From Streptomyces sp. R302 (GTDB lineage Bacteria > Actinomycetota > Actinomycetes > Streptomycetales > Streptomycetaceae), in assembly GCF_012927245.1 (NCBI RefSeq), contig NZ_JABBGE010000001.1, forward strand, positions 897,513-961,512: a stretch of 64,000 nucleotides of DNA. Direction: 5' to 3'. The notes below the pieces were generated by a model. It made no database searches and was not told the DNA's origin. It was given only the letters and a program-made list of their open reading frames with translations. Numbering within the stretch: the first letter of the stretch is position 1; every line of letters begins with the position of its first letter. Below are positions 9,401 through 16,501 of this stretch, in pieces. The translations under genes and the position numbers were made by a program.

Positions 9401-9607
9401 GGATTCATCGCCCAGCCGCTCGCCGTGGTCGTCATCGGCGGCCTGATCAGCTCGACCCTGCTGACCCTGCTCCTCGTCCCGACGCTCTACGCGATGGTCG
9501 AGCTCCGCAAGGAGCGCCGCGCGGCGAAGAAGGCGGCGAAGCGGGCGGCGAGGACCGGCGGCGACGCCGGGGTCCCGCCGCAGCAGAAGGAACCCGCGAA
9601 CGCCTAG
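6485..9607 (+). CDS. RND-family efflux transporter (AcrB/HAE1-like)
   Basis: Proton-driven inner-membrane exporter of 1040 residues. It has the RND layout: TM1 at the N terminus, a porter loop, TMs 2-6 (LGLVMAVLVILVFLASI onward), a second periplasmic-type loop, and TMs 8-12. Landmark motifs are GRVVDDSIVVLENI (proton-relay Asp pair in TM4), GGMVGELFGSFSLTV, and LMLIGIVVTNAIVLIDLINQ in TM11. The start is the ATG at 6485, placed so the N terminus is LSRFSLAQRALIGLM. No membrane-fusion or outer-membrane partner is encoded nearby, as usual for monoderm bacteria. Substrate unknown. Confidence 0.93.
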   Translation: MSWLSRFSLAQRALIGLMSIVAVVFGLIAIPQLKQQLFPSIELPMVSIIAPYQGASPDVVEKQVVEPLENNLKAVDGIKGLTSTASEGSAVIMASFDYGDESTKQLVADVQQAVNRARAVLPEQVDPQVVAGSTDDIPTVVLAATSDKDQQALADQLERTVVPALEDIDGVGQVSIDGVQELQVSVTPDERKLAAAGLTSMNLAEALRNGGGTMPAGSFSEAGKSRTVQVGGGYTSLRQIQDLRIKPAQGKAVRLADVATVEQEESARVSLTRTNGKPSLAVMATMDKDGSAVAISEAVEEKLPELRKQLGAGAQLTVVSDQGPAVAKSISGLTTEGALGLVMAVLVILVFLASIRSTLVTAVSIPLSVVLALIVLWTRDLSLNVLTLGALTIAIGRVVDDSIVVLENIKRHLGYGEDRQSAIITAVKEVAGAVTSSTLTTVAVFLPIGLVGGMVGELFGSFSLTVTAALLASLLVSLTVVPVLSYWFLRAPKGTSEDPDEARRLAEEKEAKSRLQRAYVPVLRFATRRRLTSVALALVVLVVTFGMAPLMKTNFFDQGDQPVLTVKQKLAPGTALDASDEAAKKIEKVLADTEGVKDYQVTVGSSGFMAAFGGGTGANQASFQVTLEESASYERTRDAIESALGKLDGVGDTSISAGDGFAAQDLSVVVKAGDRELLQKASEQVQKAVAELEDVTDVQSDLSQSVPRISVRADEKAADAGFDDATLGMIVAQAVRGTPAAKATLDDTERDVLITSATPATTLDQLKALPLGPVRLGDIATVELVPGPVSMTRIDGARAATITAKPTTDNTGAVGTALQSKIAELDLPEGASASIGGVSEDQNEAFLNLFLAMLAAVAIVFMLLVATFRSLIQPLILLVSIPFAATGAIGLLVATGTAMGVPAMIGMLMLIGIVVTNAIVLIDLINQYRAQGYGVVEAVVEGGRHRLRPILMTALATIFALLPMALGITGEGGFIAQPLAVVVIGGLISSTLLTLLLVPTLYAMVELRKERRAAKKAAKRAARTGGDAGVPPQQKEPANA

Positions 9608-9615
9608 CGGCCCAC

Positions 9616-9655
9616 GCGAAGGGGCGCCCCGCGAGTCCGCGGGGCGCCCCTTCGC
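9616..9655. terminator. Bidirectional hairpin terminator
   Basis: Perfect 18-bp inverted repeat (9616-9633 with 9638-9655, loop AGTC) between the convergent RND exporter and nadA genes. No T-tract, as is common in Streptomyces. Confidence 0.75.
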
Positions 9656-9674
9656 CGTACCTGCCGGAGAATCG

Positions 9675-10859
9675 TTACGGCAGTGCCAGCATCCGCTCGA
9701 GCGCCAGCTTCGCGAACGACTCCGTCTCCTTGTCGACCTCGATCCGGTTGACGAGTGAGCCCTCTGCCAGCGACTCCAGCGTCCACACCAGGTGCGGCAG
9801 GTCGATCCGGTTCATGGTCGAGCAGAAGCAGACCGTCTTGTCGAGGAAGACGATCTCCTTGCCCTGGTCGGCGTAGCGGTTCGCCAGGCGGCGGACCAGG
9901 TTCAGCTCCGTGCCGATGGCCCACTTCGAGCCGGCCGGGGCCGCCTCCAGGGTGTTGATGATGTACTCGGTCGAGCCCACGTAGTCCGCGGCGGCGACCA
10001 CCTCGTGCTTGCACTCGGGGTGGACCAGCACGTTCACGCCGGGGATCCGGGCGCGGACGTCCTCGACCGACTCCAGCGAGAAGCGGCCGTGCACCGAGCA
10101 GTGACCCCGCCACAGGATCATCTTGGCGGCCCGCAGCTCCTCGGCGGTGAGTCCGCCGTTCGGCTTGTGCGGGTTGTAGACCACGCAGTCGTCCAGGGAC
10201 ATGCCCATGTCGCGGACGGCGGTGTTGCGGCCCAGGTGCTGGTCCGGCAGGAAGAGCACCTTCTCGCCCTGCTCGAAGGCCCAGTCCAGCGCCCGCTCGG
10301 CGTTGGACGAGGTGCAGATGGTGCCCCCGTGCTTGCCGGTGAAGGCCTTGATGTCCGCCGAGGAGTTCATGTACGAGACGGGCACGGTGACGTCCGCGAT
10401 CCCGGCCTCGGTGAGCACGTCCCAGCACTCGGCGACCTGCTCGGCGGTGGCCATGTCGGCCATCGAGCAGCCGGCCGCCAGGTCCGGCAGGACGACCTTC
10501 TGGTCGTCGCCGGTGAGGATGTCGGCCGACTCGGCCATGAAGTGCACGCCGCAGAAGACGATGTACTCGGCCTCCGGCTTGGCGGCGGCGTCACGGGCGA
10601 GCTTGAAGGAGTCTCCGGTGACGTCGGCGAACTGGATGACCTCGTCGCGCTGGTAGTGGTGGCCGAGCACGAAGACCTTGTCCCCGAGCTTCTCCTTGGC
10701 CGCGCGGGCCCGCTCCACCAGGTCCGGGTCGGAGGGAGACGGCAGGTCGCCGGGACACTCCACGCCGCGCTCGCTCTTCGGGTCGGCCTCGCGGCCGAGC
10801 AGCAGCAGGGCGAGCGGCGTCGGCTGGACGTCCAGGGTGGTGTTCTGGGCGGTGGTCAC
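9675..10859 (-). CDS. nadA: Quinolinate synthase
   Basis: Condenses iminoaspartate with dihydroxyacetone phosphate to quinolinate in de novo NAD synthesis; cytoplasmic 4Fe-4S enzyme. The 394-residue protein shows LGHHYQRDEVIQFAD, a family hallmark, FCGVHFMAESADIL and CSMADMA, VTYMNSS-like (VPVSYMNSSADIKAF), CTSSNAERAL, HPECKHEVV and CFCSTMNRIDL. Cys residues in the first, the HPEC and the CFC segments fit the cluster ligands. I chose the GTG at 10859 (MTTAQNTT) because AAAGG lies 9 nt upstream; a GTG three codons earlier is possible. nadB and nadC are not adjacent in this window. It is divergent from the Fe-S carrier gene. Confidence 0.95.
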   Translation of the reverse strand: MTTAQNTTLDVQPTPLALLLLGREADPKSERGVECPGDLPSPSDPDLVERARAAKEKLGDKVFVLGHHYQRDEVIQFADVTGDSFKLARDAAAKPEAEYIVFCGVHFMAESADILTGDDQKVVLPDLAAGCSMADMATAEQVAECWDVLTEAGIADVTVPVSYMNSSADIKAFTGKHGGTICTSSNAERALDWAFEQGEKVLFLPDQHLGRNTAVRDMGMSLDDCVVYNPHKPNGGLTAEELRAAKMILWRGHCSVHGRFSLESVEDVRARIPGVNVLVHPECKHEVVAAADYVGSTEYIINTLEAAPAGSKWAIGTELNLVRRLANRYADQGKEIVFLDKTVCFCSTMNRIDLPHLVWTLESLAEGSLVNRIEVDKETESFAKLALERMLALP

Positions 10860-10934
10860 GTCACGCACCCTTTCTTCGGGGGGAGCTTCAAAAGCCTTTT
10901 CGTCTAAATGACGCTATCTATCATAACCGCTTCA

Positions 10935-10947
10935 CGTCATTCTGACG
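10935..10947. promoter_or_regulatory. Inverted repeat CGTCA-TTC-TGACG in the nadA/erpA divergent promoter
   Basis: A perfect 5-3-5 inverted repeat sits in the 246-base divergent region. Further TGACG half sites occur at about 10908-10912 and 10966-10970. On the minus strand TATGAT, a good -10 box, lies next to the repeat on the nadA side. This is a candidate operator for nadA or the Fe-S gene; the regulator is not identifiable from sequence. Confidence 0.35.
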
Positions 10948-11105
10948 ATGGCCATAGTGTCGATGTGACGAATTCGCCTTCCGCGTCTCTGGACAGGGTG
11001 TGCGAGCATGAAGGAGGGAAATCCCACCCGACCCGGAATGAATCCGGGGCACCGCCGGTTGTCACCGTCGGCAAGCAGTCTCCGTACAACCCGGGAGAGA
11101 TGTAG

Positions 11106-11462
11106 ATGTCCGTATCGGACGAGACCAGCACCGTCACCGACGGCATCCTTCTGAGCGACGCCGCCGCGGCCAAGGTCAAGGCTCTGCTCGACCAGGAAGG
11201 CCGTGACGACCTCGCGCTGCGCGTCGCCGTCCAGCCCGGTGGCTGCTCCGGCCTCCGCTACCAGCTGTTCTTCGACGAGCGCACGCTCGACGGCGACGTC
11301 GTCAAGGACTTCGACGGCGTCAAGGTCGTCACCGACCGCATGAGCGCCCCGTACCTCGGCGGTGCCTCCATCGACTTCGTCGACACCATCGAGAAGCAGG
11401 GCTTCACGATCGACAACCCGAACGCCACCGGCTCCTGCGCCTGCGGCGACTCGTTCAGCTAA
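11106..11462 (+). CDS. erpA: HesB/IscA/ErpA-type iron-sulfur cluster carrier
   Basis: A-type carrier that delivers Fe-S clusters to apo-proteins. The 118-residue product has the three conserved cysteines: Cys47 in PGGCSGLRYQ, and Cys111 and Cys113 in GSCACGDSF at the C terminus. It lies divergent from nadA, itself a 4Fe-4S enzyme, and close to a cysteine desulfurase, so a role in housekeeping cluster supply is reasonable. I recall an IscA-like gene in the same relative place in mycobacteria (Rv2204c). The choice between erpA and iscA names is convention. Confidence 0.9.
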   Translation: MSVSDETSTVTDGILLSDAAAAKVKALLDQEGRDDLALRVAVQPGGCSGLRYQLFFDERTLDGDVVKDFDGVKVVTDRMSAPYLGGASIDFVDTIEKQGFTIDNPNATGSCACGDSFS

Positions 11463-11481
11463 ACCGTCGCGGAGCGCCGAA

Positions 11482-11525
11482 GAGGGCGGTGGCCCGGGAG
11501 ACCGACCTCCCGGGCCACCGCCCTC
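11482..11525. terminator. Bidirectional hairpin terminator
   Basis: Perfect 19-bp inverted repeat (11482-11500 with 11507-11525, 6-nt loop) between the convergent Fe-S carrier gene and the secreted-protein gene. Confidence 0.75.
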
Positions 11526-11541
11526 TCCGCGTACCCGGCGG

Positions 11542-12996
11542 CTACCTGCGCGGCACCGCCTCGCCGCTCGCCGCGTCCACCACCGGACGGTCGCCGAGCG
11601 GCGCCGCCAGGGTCACCTCCACGGTGATCTCCTTGGCGATCAGGATGCAGGCCCGGTCCGGATCCAGCGGCTTCTCCTCGATCCGGACCCGCACCTGCCG
11701 CGGGTCCTCCGCGGTGTGCGCCGTGTACGCGTGGCACACCCCGCCCCAGAAGGTCACCGCCAGCGTCCGCCCGTCACCACCGGCCGTGAACGACTCGATC
11801 CGCCGCACCGGCGCCGTGCCATCGGACGGCTCGGGCGTGGGCTCGGGCGACGGCTTCGCCGGCGGCACCAGGAACTCCGCCGCCACCGCCGTCGAGGTCA
11901 CCGTGTACGGCGCCGAATCCGCCGGATCCGCGGTGAACAGCCACGTCGGCACCAGCATCCGGCCGTCCGCCGTGTCCGTCGCCGCCAGACCGAGCACCGC
12001 ACCCGTCACCGGCACCTGACGCGGCTGGGCCGGGTCCACGATCGCCTGGCAGGGCACGTCCTCCCCGGCGTCCCCGGGCTTCCCGGCCGGCGGATCCGTG
12101 GCGCAGCCGCCGATGCCGATCGGATCCGCGGGCCTCGACGCCTCGTTCAGCCGCGCCAGCGCCCGGTCCGCCGACACCACCGGGTACGTCGCGCCCTCCA
12201 CCGGCTCCTTCAGCGTCCCGCTGCCCGCGACCGGCCGTCCGTCCGGGCCGATGTGCAGCCCCGTCGACCAGCCGTACGTGGGCAGCCCGCCGATCACCGG
12301 ATCGGCGTTCACCACCCGCACCGAGCCGTTCATCACCTGCGTCGCCGACACCTTGGCGTCGTCCTGCCCCAGCGCCTTCAGCACCGGAGCCGCCGCCGCC
12401 TTCGCCGCCGCCTCGCTCACCGGGGAGCCGCCCGCCGGCGGCTTCGTCTCGCCCGGCGGCGGACACGCCTTCCCCTTCAGGCAGGTGTCGCCGGCCGGAC
12501 CGCCGTCGTACCAGGAGTACGTCCAGTTCCCCGGCGCCTGCCGCGCCACGTCCAGGCGCGGCCCCCGGCCGTCCTTCTCGGGCCGGATCGTCCACACGTC
12601 CCCGACGAGCGCCGGGCGCCCCTCGACGCCCAGAACCCCGGCCAGCCTGGCCACCTCCTCGGAGGTGACCAGGCCCTTCGGCCGGTGGACCGCGGCCGAC
12701 GAAGGCCCTTGGGGGAGTGGGCCCTCGGCTCTGTAGACCGTTCCCCGCGGATCGCCGCCCGGGTCGGGCTCGCCCGGCGCGATCCCCGCGCCCGGGGCCG
12801 TACCTCCGCTCCCGCCCCCGAGGCGCAGGAGCGGCGGCCGGGCCGCCGCCCCCGCGCTCTTCGCCTCGGTCCGCGCTTCGCCCTCGTCACCGGCGGCGGT
12901 CAGATACAGCCCACCGCCACCGGCCAGCAGCACACCCGCCGCCACCGAGGCGACGAGCGCGGTCCGCCGCCCGTGTCCGCTCTCCGTACCGCTCAC
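11542..12996 (-). CDS. Secreted or membrane-anchored protein of unknown function
   Basis: A 484-residue protein with a GTG start (MSGTESGHGRR). One hydrophobic segment at residues 13-33 (ALVASVAAGVLLAGGG) acts as signal or anchor, and the rest is predicted to be outside the cell. A low-complexity Gly/Pro linker follows. The body contains four spaced cysteines (DTCLKGKACPP, GGCATDPP, VPCQA) that could form disulfides. A Pro/Glu-rich spacer (KPSPEPTPEPSDG) precedes a C-terminal beta-rich module. I recognise no enzyme motif; Streptomyces genomes carry this as a conserved hypothetical. It sits alone between the Fe-S carrier gene and a small ORF. Confidence 0.8.
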   Translation of the reverse strand: MSGTESGHGRRTALVASVAAGVLLAGGGGLYLTAAGDEGEARTEAKSAGAAARPPLLRLGGGSGGTAPGAGIAPGEPDPGGDPRGTVYRAEGPLPQGPSSAAVHRPKGLVTSEEVARLAGVLGVEGRPALVGDVWTIRPEKDGRGPRLDVARQAPGNWTYSWYDGGPAGDTCLKGKACPPPGETKPPAGGSPVSEAAAKAAAAPVLKALGQDDAKVSATQVMNGSVRVVNADPVIGGLPTYGWSTGLHIGPDGRPVAGSGTLKEPVEGATYPVVSADRALARLNEASRPADPIGIGGCATDPPAGKPGDAGEDVPCQAIVDPAQPRQVPVTGAVLGLAATDTADGRMLVPTWLFTADPADSAPYTVTSTAVAAEFLVPPAKPSPEPTPEPSDGTAPVRRIESFTAGGDGRTLAVTFWGGVCHAYTAHTAEDPRQVRVRIEEKPLDPDRACILIAKEITVEVTLAAPLGDRPVVDAASGEAVPRR

Positions 12997-13063
12997 CGCA
13001 ACGCTCCCTCGTGTCGTTCGGACACCGGTCGGACGGGGCGGGGGCGCGGTCGGTTCCCTCCCG

Positions 13064-13270
13064 TCAGCCGCCGTACTCGGCGGTGGCGGCGATCAGCCGC
13101 GCCGACGCGTCCGGGACGACCACCCCGTGGATCGAGGCGGGGGAGACCGGGACCGGCGCCGGGTCGGCCGGCGTCACCCAGTGCGGGACCATCCGGGCAC
13201 TGGCCCCGCGCAGCTCGGCGAGGCTCAGTTCGGACTCGTGTCGCTCGCGGGGAGCGGGGTACGTGGTCAT
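13064..13270 (-). CDS. Small hypothetical protein (68 aa)
   Basis: ATG-initiated ORF of 68 residues: MTTYPAPRERHESELSLAEL at the start, then a Val/Pro/Ser-rich middle ending TAEYGG. No known motif and no clear ribosome binding site. It lies between two well supported genes, 67 bases upstream of the secreted-protein gene on the same strand, and faces the PfkB kinase divergently. It could be real or a chance ORF in a promoter region. Confidence 0.45.
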   Translation of the reverse strand: MTTYPAPRERHESELSLAELRGASARMVPHWVTPADPAPVPVSPASIHGVVVPDASARLIAATAEYGG

Positions 13271-13403
13271 GGGCGCACCGTATGCACCACCCGGCTCCGG
13301 AGAAAAGACCTACTCTGGGGTAGTTTCCACTGTTCGGCAGCGGCCCCCGCAGCGGCTACCGTGGATCGTCATCGCCCTTTACACCCGCAGGAGCGTCCCA
13401 GCC

Positions 13404-14378
13404 GTGCGTATCGCAGTCACCGGCTCCATCGCCACCGACCACCTCATGACCTTCCCCGGCCGGTTCGCCGACCAGCTCGTGGCCGACCAGCTCCACACGG
13501 TGTCCCTGTCCTTCCTCGTGGACAACCTCGACGTCCGCCGCGGCGGCGTCGGCCCCAACATCTGCTTCGGCATGGGCCAGCTCGGCGGCAACCCGGTCCT
13601 CGTCGGCGCGGCCGGCTACGACTTCGACGAGTACCGCGCCTGGCTCGACCGCCACGGCGTCGACACCGGCTCGGTCCGCATCTCCGAGGTCCTGCACACC
13701 GCGCGCTTCGTCTGCACCACGGACAAGGACCACAACCAGATCGGCTCCTTCTACACCGGTGCCATGAGCGAGGCCCGGCTCATCGAGCTCAAGGCCGTCG
13801 CGGACCGGGTGGGCGGGCTCGACCTCGTCCTCATCGGCGCGGACGACCCCGAGGCGATGCTCCGCCACACCGAGGAGTGCCGGACCCGGGACATCCCCTT
13901 CGCCGCGGACTTCTCGCAGCAGATCGCCCGCATGAACGGCGAGGAGATCCGTACGCTCCTCGACGGGGCGACGTACCTCTTCTCGAACGAGTACGAGAAG
14001 GGCCTCATCGAGTCGAAGACCGGCTGGACCGACGAGGAGATCCTCTCCCGCGTCGGCCACCGCGTCACCACGCTCGGCTCGCGCGGCGTCCGCATCGAGC
14101 GCGTCGGCGAGCCGGTGATCGAGGTCGCCTGCCCGGAGGAGGAGGCCAAGGTCGACCCCACGGGTGTCGGCGACGCCTTCCGCGCGGGGTTCCTCACGGG
14201 TCTGTCGTGGGGCGTCGGCCTTGAGCGGGCGGCGCAGATCGGCTGCATGCTGGCGACGCTGGTCATCGAGACGCTCGGCACGCAGGAGTACACGCTGCGC
14301 CGCGCCCACTTCATCGAGCGCTTCACCAAGGCCTACGGCGAAACCGCCACCACCGAACTCCAGACCCACCTCTCCTGA
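13404..14378 (+). CDS. PfkB-family carbohydrate/adenosine kinase
   Basis: ATP-dependent sugar or nucleoside kinase, 324 residues from the GTG at 13404, which has AGGAG upstream. It shows the N-terminal GSIATDHLMTF, the ligand-binding RRGGVGPNICFGMGQLGG glycine motif, and the C-terminal PfkB signature DPTGVGDAFRAGF, with catalytic Asp257. Its position beside ctaC and the Fe-S carrier matches the mycobacterial adenosine kinase gene adoK (Rv2202c), so adenosine kinase is the most likely activity. That assignment rests on synteny and recall; ribokinase or another substrate is not excluded. Confidence 0.88.
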   Translation: MRIAVTGSIATDHLMTFPGRFADQLVADQLHTVSLSFLVDNLDVRRGGVGPNICFGMGQLGGNPVLVGAAGYDFDEYRAWLDRHGVDTGSVRISEVLHTARFVCTTDKDHNQIGSFYTGAMSEARLIELKAVADRVGGLDLVLIGADDPEAMLRHTEECRTRDIPFAADFSQQIARMNGEEIRTLLDGATYLFSNEYEKGLIESKTGWTDEEILSRVGHRVTTLGSRGVRIERVGEPVIEVACPEEEAKVDPTGVGDAFRAGFLTGLSWGVGLERAAQIGCMLATLVIETLGTQEYTLRRAHFIERFTKAYGETATTELQTHLS

Positions 14379-14398
14379 CACCAGGGCGGCACCCCCCC

Positions 14399-14784
14399 CG
14401 TGTGGGCAGGCGTCCCGCTAGGGGCGGTGCCCCACCCTCGGGTCCGGCGCGGGGCCTGCCCCCCGTGTGGGCAGGCGTCCCGCAGGGCGGGACGGGTGGG
14501 CACACGGGACGGCGCGCTCCTGCCGCGCCCAGGCTCCGGCGCCTGAACCCGCACCACGATGTACGGCTCCGTACGGGTGCGGGTTCAGGCGCATGTGCGG
14601 AGGCACCCGCAAAGGGTGCCGTTCCGTTGTGCCCACCCGTTCCGCCCCTTGCGGAACGCCTGCCCACAACGGAACGGCGGTGGCGGGTTGGCGCCGCCCC
14701 GGCGGAACGCCTGCCCACAACGGAACGGCGGCGGTGGGTGGGCACCGTCCTGGCGGAAGCGGGCCCGCAACGGAACGGCGGCGG
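14399..14784. repeat. Nested inverted-repeat cluster in a 406-base gene-free stretch
   Basis: Between convergent genes lie several units. CCCCGTGTGGGCAGGCGTC occurs at 14397-14415 and 14461-14479. GCGGAACGCCTGCCCACAAC occurs in inverse orientation at 14651-14670 and 14702-14721, with a degenerate copy near 14752. A unit at 14462-14509 folds on itself (CCCGTGTG with CACACGGG, inner GTCCCGC/GCGGGAC). No coding signal on either strand. It looks like a nest of short intergenic repeats that also separates the two transcripts. Confidence 0.75.
14539..14592. terminator. Large perfect hairpin, probable bidirectional terminator
   Basis: Perfect 17-bp arms (14539-14555 with 14576-14592) enclose a second palindrome, GTACGG-CT-CCGTAC (14561-14574). 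Together they form one of the strongest hairpins in the window, centred between the kinase and the cysteine desulfurase genes. Confidence 0.7.
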
Positions 14785-16167
14785 TCACGTCGTGCGGCGG
14801 ATCGTGTAGGCGTGGGCGCCTCCGGGGGCGGGGGCTTCGCCCACGTACTCCTGGCCCCGCATGTCGCACCAGGCCGGGATGTCGAGCCGCGCCGCCTCGT
14901 CGTCGGCGAGGACCACCACCGTCCCCCCCACCCGCACCGCCCCGATCACCTTCGCCAGCTCGATCACCGGGATCGGGCACCGCCTTCCGACCGCGTCGAC
15001 GACCAGCTCCTCCGCGAGCGTGGACCCGGCGTCGGCCGGTACCGCGCCCAGCCGTTCCCGTACCGACGCCACGACCCCCGGCAGCACCGCCAGGAAGCGG
15101 TCGACGTCCGCCTCCTCCGTGCCGGCCGGCAGGGAGACCCGTACGTTCCCCTCGCTCAGGACGCCCATCGCGCGCAGCACATGGCTGGGCGTCAGCGTCG
15201 AGCTCGTACACGACGAACCGGACGAAACGGAGAAACCCTCCCGGTCCAGCTCCGCGAGCAGCGTCTCGCCGTCGACGTACAGGCAGGAGAAGGTGACGAG
15301 GTGGGGCAGGCGCCGCACCGGGTCGCCGACGACCTCGACGTCCGGCACCAGCTCCGGCACCCGCGCCCGGATCCGGTCCACCAGGGCCCGCAGCCGCGCG
15401 CCCTCCGCCTCCGCCTCGGCCCGCACCGCCCGCAGGGAGGCCGCCGCGGCGACGATGGACGGCAGGTTCTCGAAGCCGGGCGCGCGGCCCGACTCCCGTT
15501 CGTCGGACGGCCCTTGGGGTGCGAAGCGGACGCCCTTGCGCACCGCGAGCAGCCCCACGCCCGCCGGCCCGCCCCACTTGTGCGCGCTCGCCGCCAGCAG
15601 CGACCAGCCCTCCGGTACAGGCCCCCACCCCAGCGACTGCGCCGCGTCCACGAGGAGCGGCACCCCGGCCGCCCGGCAGGCCTCGGCGACCTCGGCCACC
15701 GGCTGCTCGGTGCCGACCTCGTGATTGGCCGACTGGAGGCAGGCCAGGGCCGTCCCCTCGCCCAGCTCCGCCGCGAAGGCCGCCGGGTCCACCGCCCCGG
15801 TCCGGCCGACCGGAACCTCCGTCACCTCGCCGCCGGCCGCCGCGTGCGCCTCGCCCGCGTGCAGCACGGAGGAGTGTTCGACGGCCGACACCACGAGCCG
15901 CCGACCCACCCGCCGGCGTCCGGCGAGCGCGCCCGACACGCCCGAGTGGACCGCGCGTGTTCCCGAAGGAGTGAAGACGAGTTCGTCGGGGCGGCAGCCC
16001 ACCGCCTCCGCCGCCGCCTCCCGCGCCGCGTCGAGCAGCAGCCGGGCCCGCCGGCCCTCCCGGTAGAGCCGGGCGGGGTCGGCCCACCCCTCGTCGAGGG
16101 AGGCCAGCAGCGCCTGACGGGCGACGGGGTGCAGGGGAGCGGCGGACGCGGCGTCGAAGTACGGCAT
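14785..16167 (-). CDS. Cysteine desulfurase fused to a TusA sulfurtransferase domain
   Basis: PLP enzyme that removes sulfur from cysteine, with its own sulfur acceptor. Residues 1-375 form a NifS/IscS-like class V aminotransferase: SANHEVGTEQP, DAAQSLGWGP, PLP lysine Lys197 in ASAHKWGGP, and catalytic Cys320 in the mobile loop SGSSCTSSTLTPSHVL. Residues 388-460 are a TusA/SirA domain with the acceptor cysteine Cys397 in GRRCPIPVIELAK. The start ATG at 16167 (MPYFDAAS) matches the family's usual N terminus. Fusion implies direct transfer of persulfide from Cys320 to Cys397, for tRNA thiolation, molybdopterin or similar use. It is divergent from the cytochrome oxidase operon. Confidence 0.9.
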   Translation of the reverse strand: MPYFDAASAAPLHPVARQALLASLDEGWADPARLYREGRRARLLLDAAREAAAEAVGCRPDELVFTPSGTRAVHSGVSGALAGRRRVGRRLVVSAVEHSSVLHAGEAHAAAGGEVTEVPVGRTGAVDPAAFAAELGEGTALACLQSANHEVGTEQPVAEVAEACRAAGVPLLVDAAQSLGWGPVPEGWSLLAASAHKWGGPAGVGLLAVRKGVRFAPQGPSDERESGRAPGFENLPSIVAAAASLRAVRAEAEAEGARLRALVDRIRARVPELVPDVEVVGDPVRRLPHLVTFSCLYVDGETLLAELDREGFSVSSGSSCTSSTLTPSHVLRAMGVLSEGNVRVSLPAGTEEADVDRFLAVLPGVVASVRERLGAVPADAGSTLAEELVVDAVGRRCPIPVIELAKVIGAVRVGGTVVVLADDEAARLDIPAWCDMRGQEYVGEAPAPGGAHAYTIRRTT

Positions 16168-16501
16168 CCGCCCACCGTAGGGCCTGCCCCGGCGTCCGCC
16201 CGCCCGCGCTCCCGCGGATCCCCGGGGCGCCGCGGGTGAGGTCCCGTCAGGAGTACGCCCCGGTGGGCCCTGAGACCCCCGAACGGGCGCTTCCGGTCCC
16301 TCTCCGGAACCTTCGCGTCCACCCCTTCGGGGACTCGGACGGCGCGTTGGGCACCCTCCCCGCGCGACCCCAAATAGCGTCCAGTAGGGTTTGGTCCGCA
16401 TAAACATCCAAACCCCTGCCCGCGGCCGGGGCGGCGACCGACCAGCGAGACGGACGGCCGTGGCCGACCAACGCGGGCCGAGACTCTCGGGAAGGCGCTA
16501 C
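16168..16501. promoter_or_regulatory. Divergent promoter region between the desulfurase-TusA gene and ctaC
   Basis: A 334-base stretch without a gene. It contains an inverted repeat GGGTTTGG-13 nt-CCAAACCC (16387-16394 and 16408-16415), whose loop includes CATAAACAT, the most AT-rich spot in the region, so a ctaC promoter or operator there is plausible. GGGAAGG at 16491-16497 is the ctaC ribosome binding site. I see no Rex-type or CRP-type site. Confidence 0.45.

Noticed and set aside
10908..11105. 65-codon ORF in the nadA/Fe-S carrier intergenic region
   Set aside because: No ribosome binding site, AT-rich promoter composition and no family resemblance; it would cover the regulatory region.
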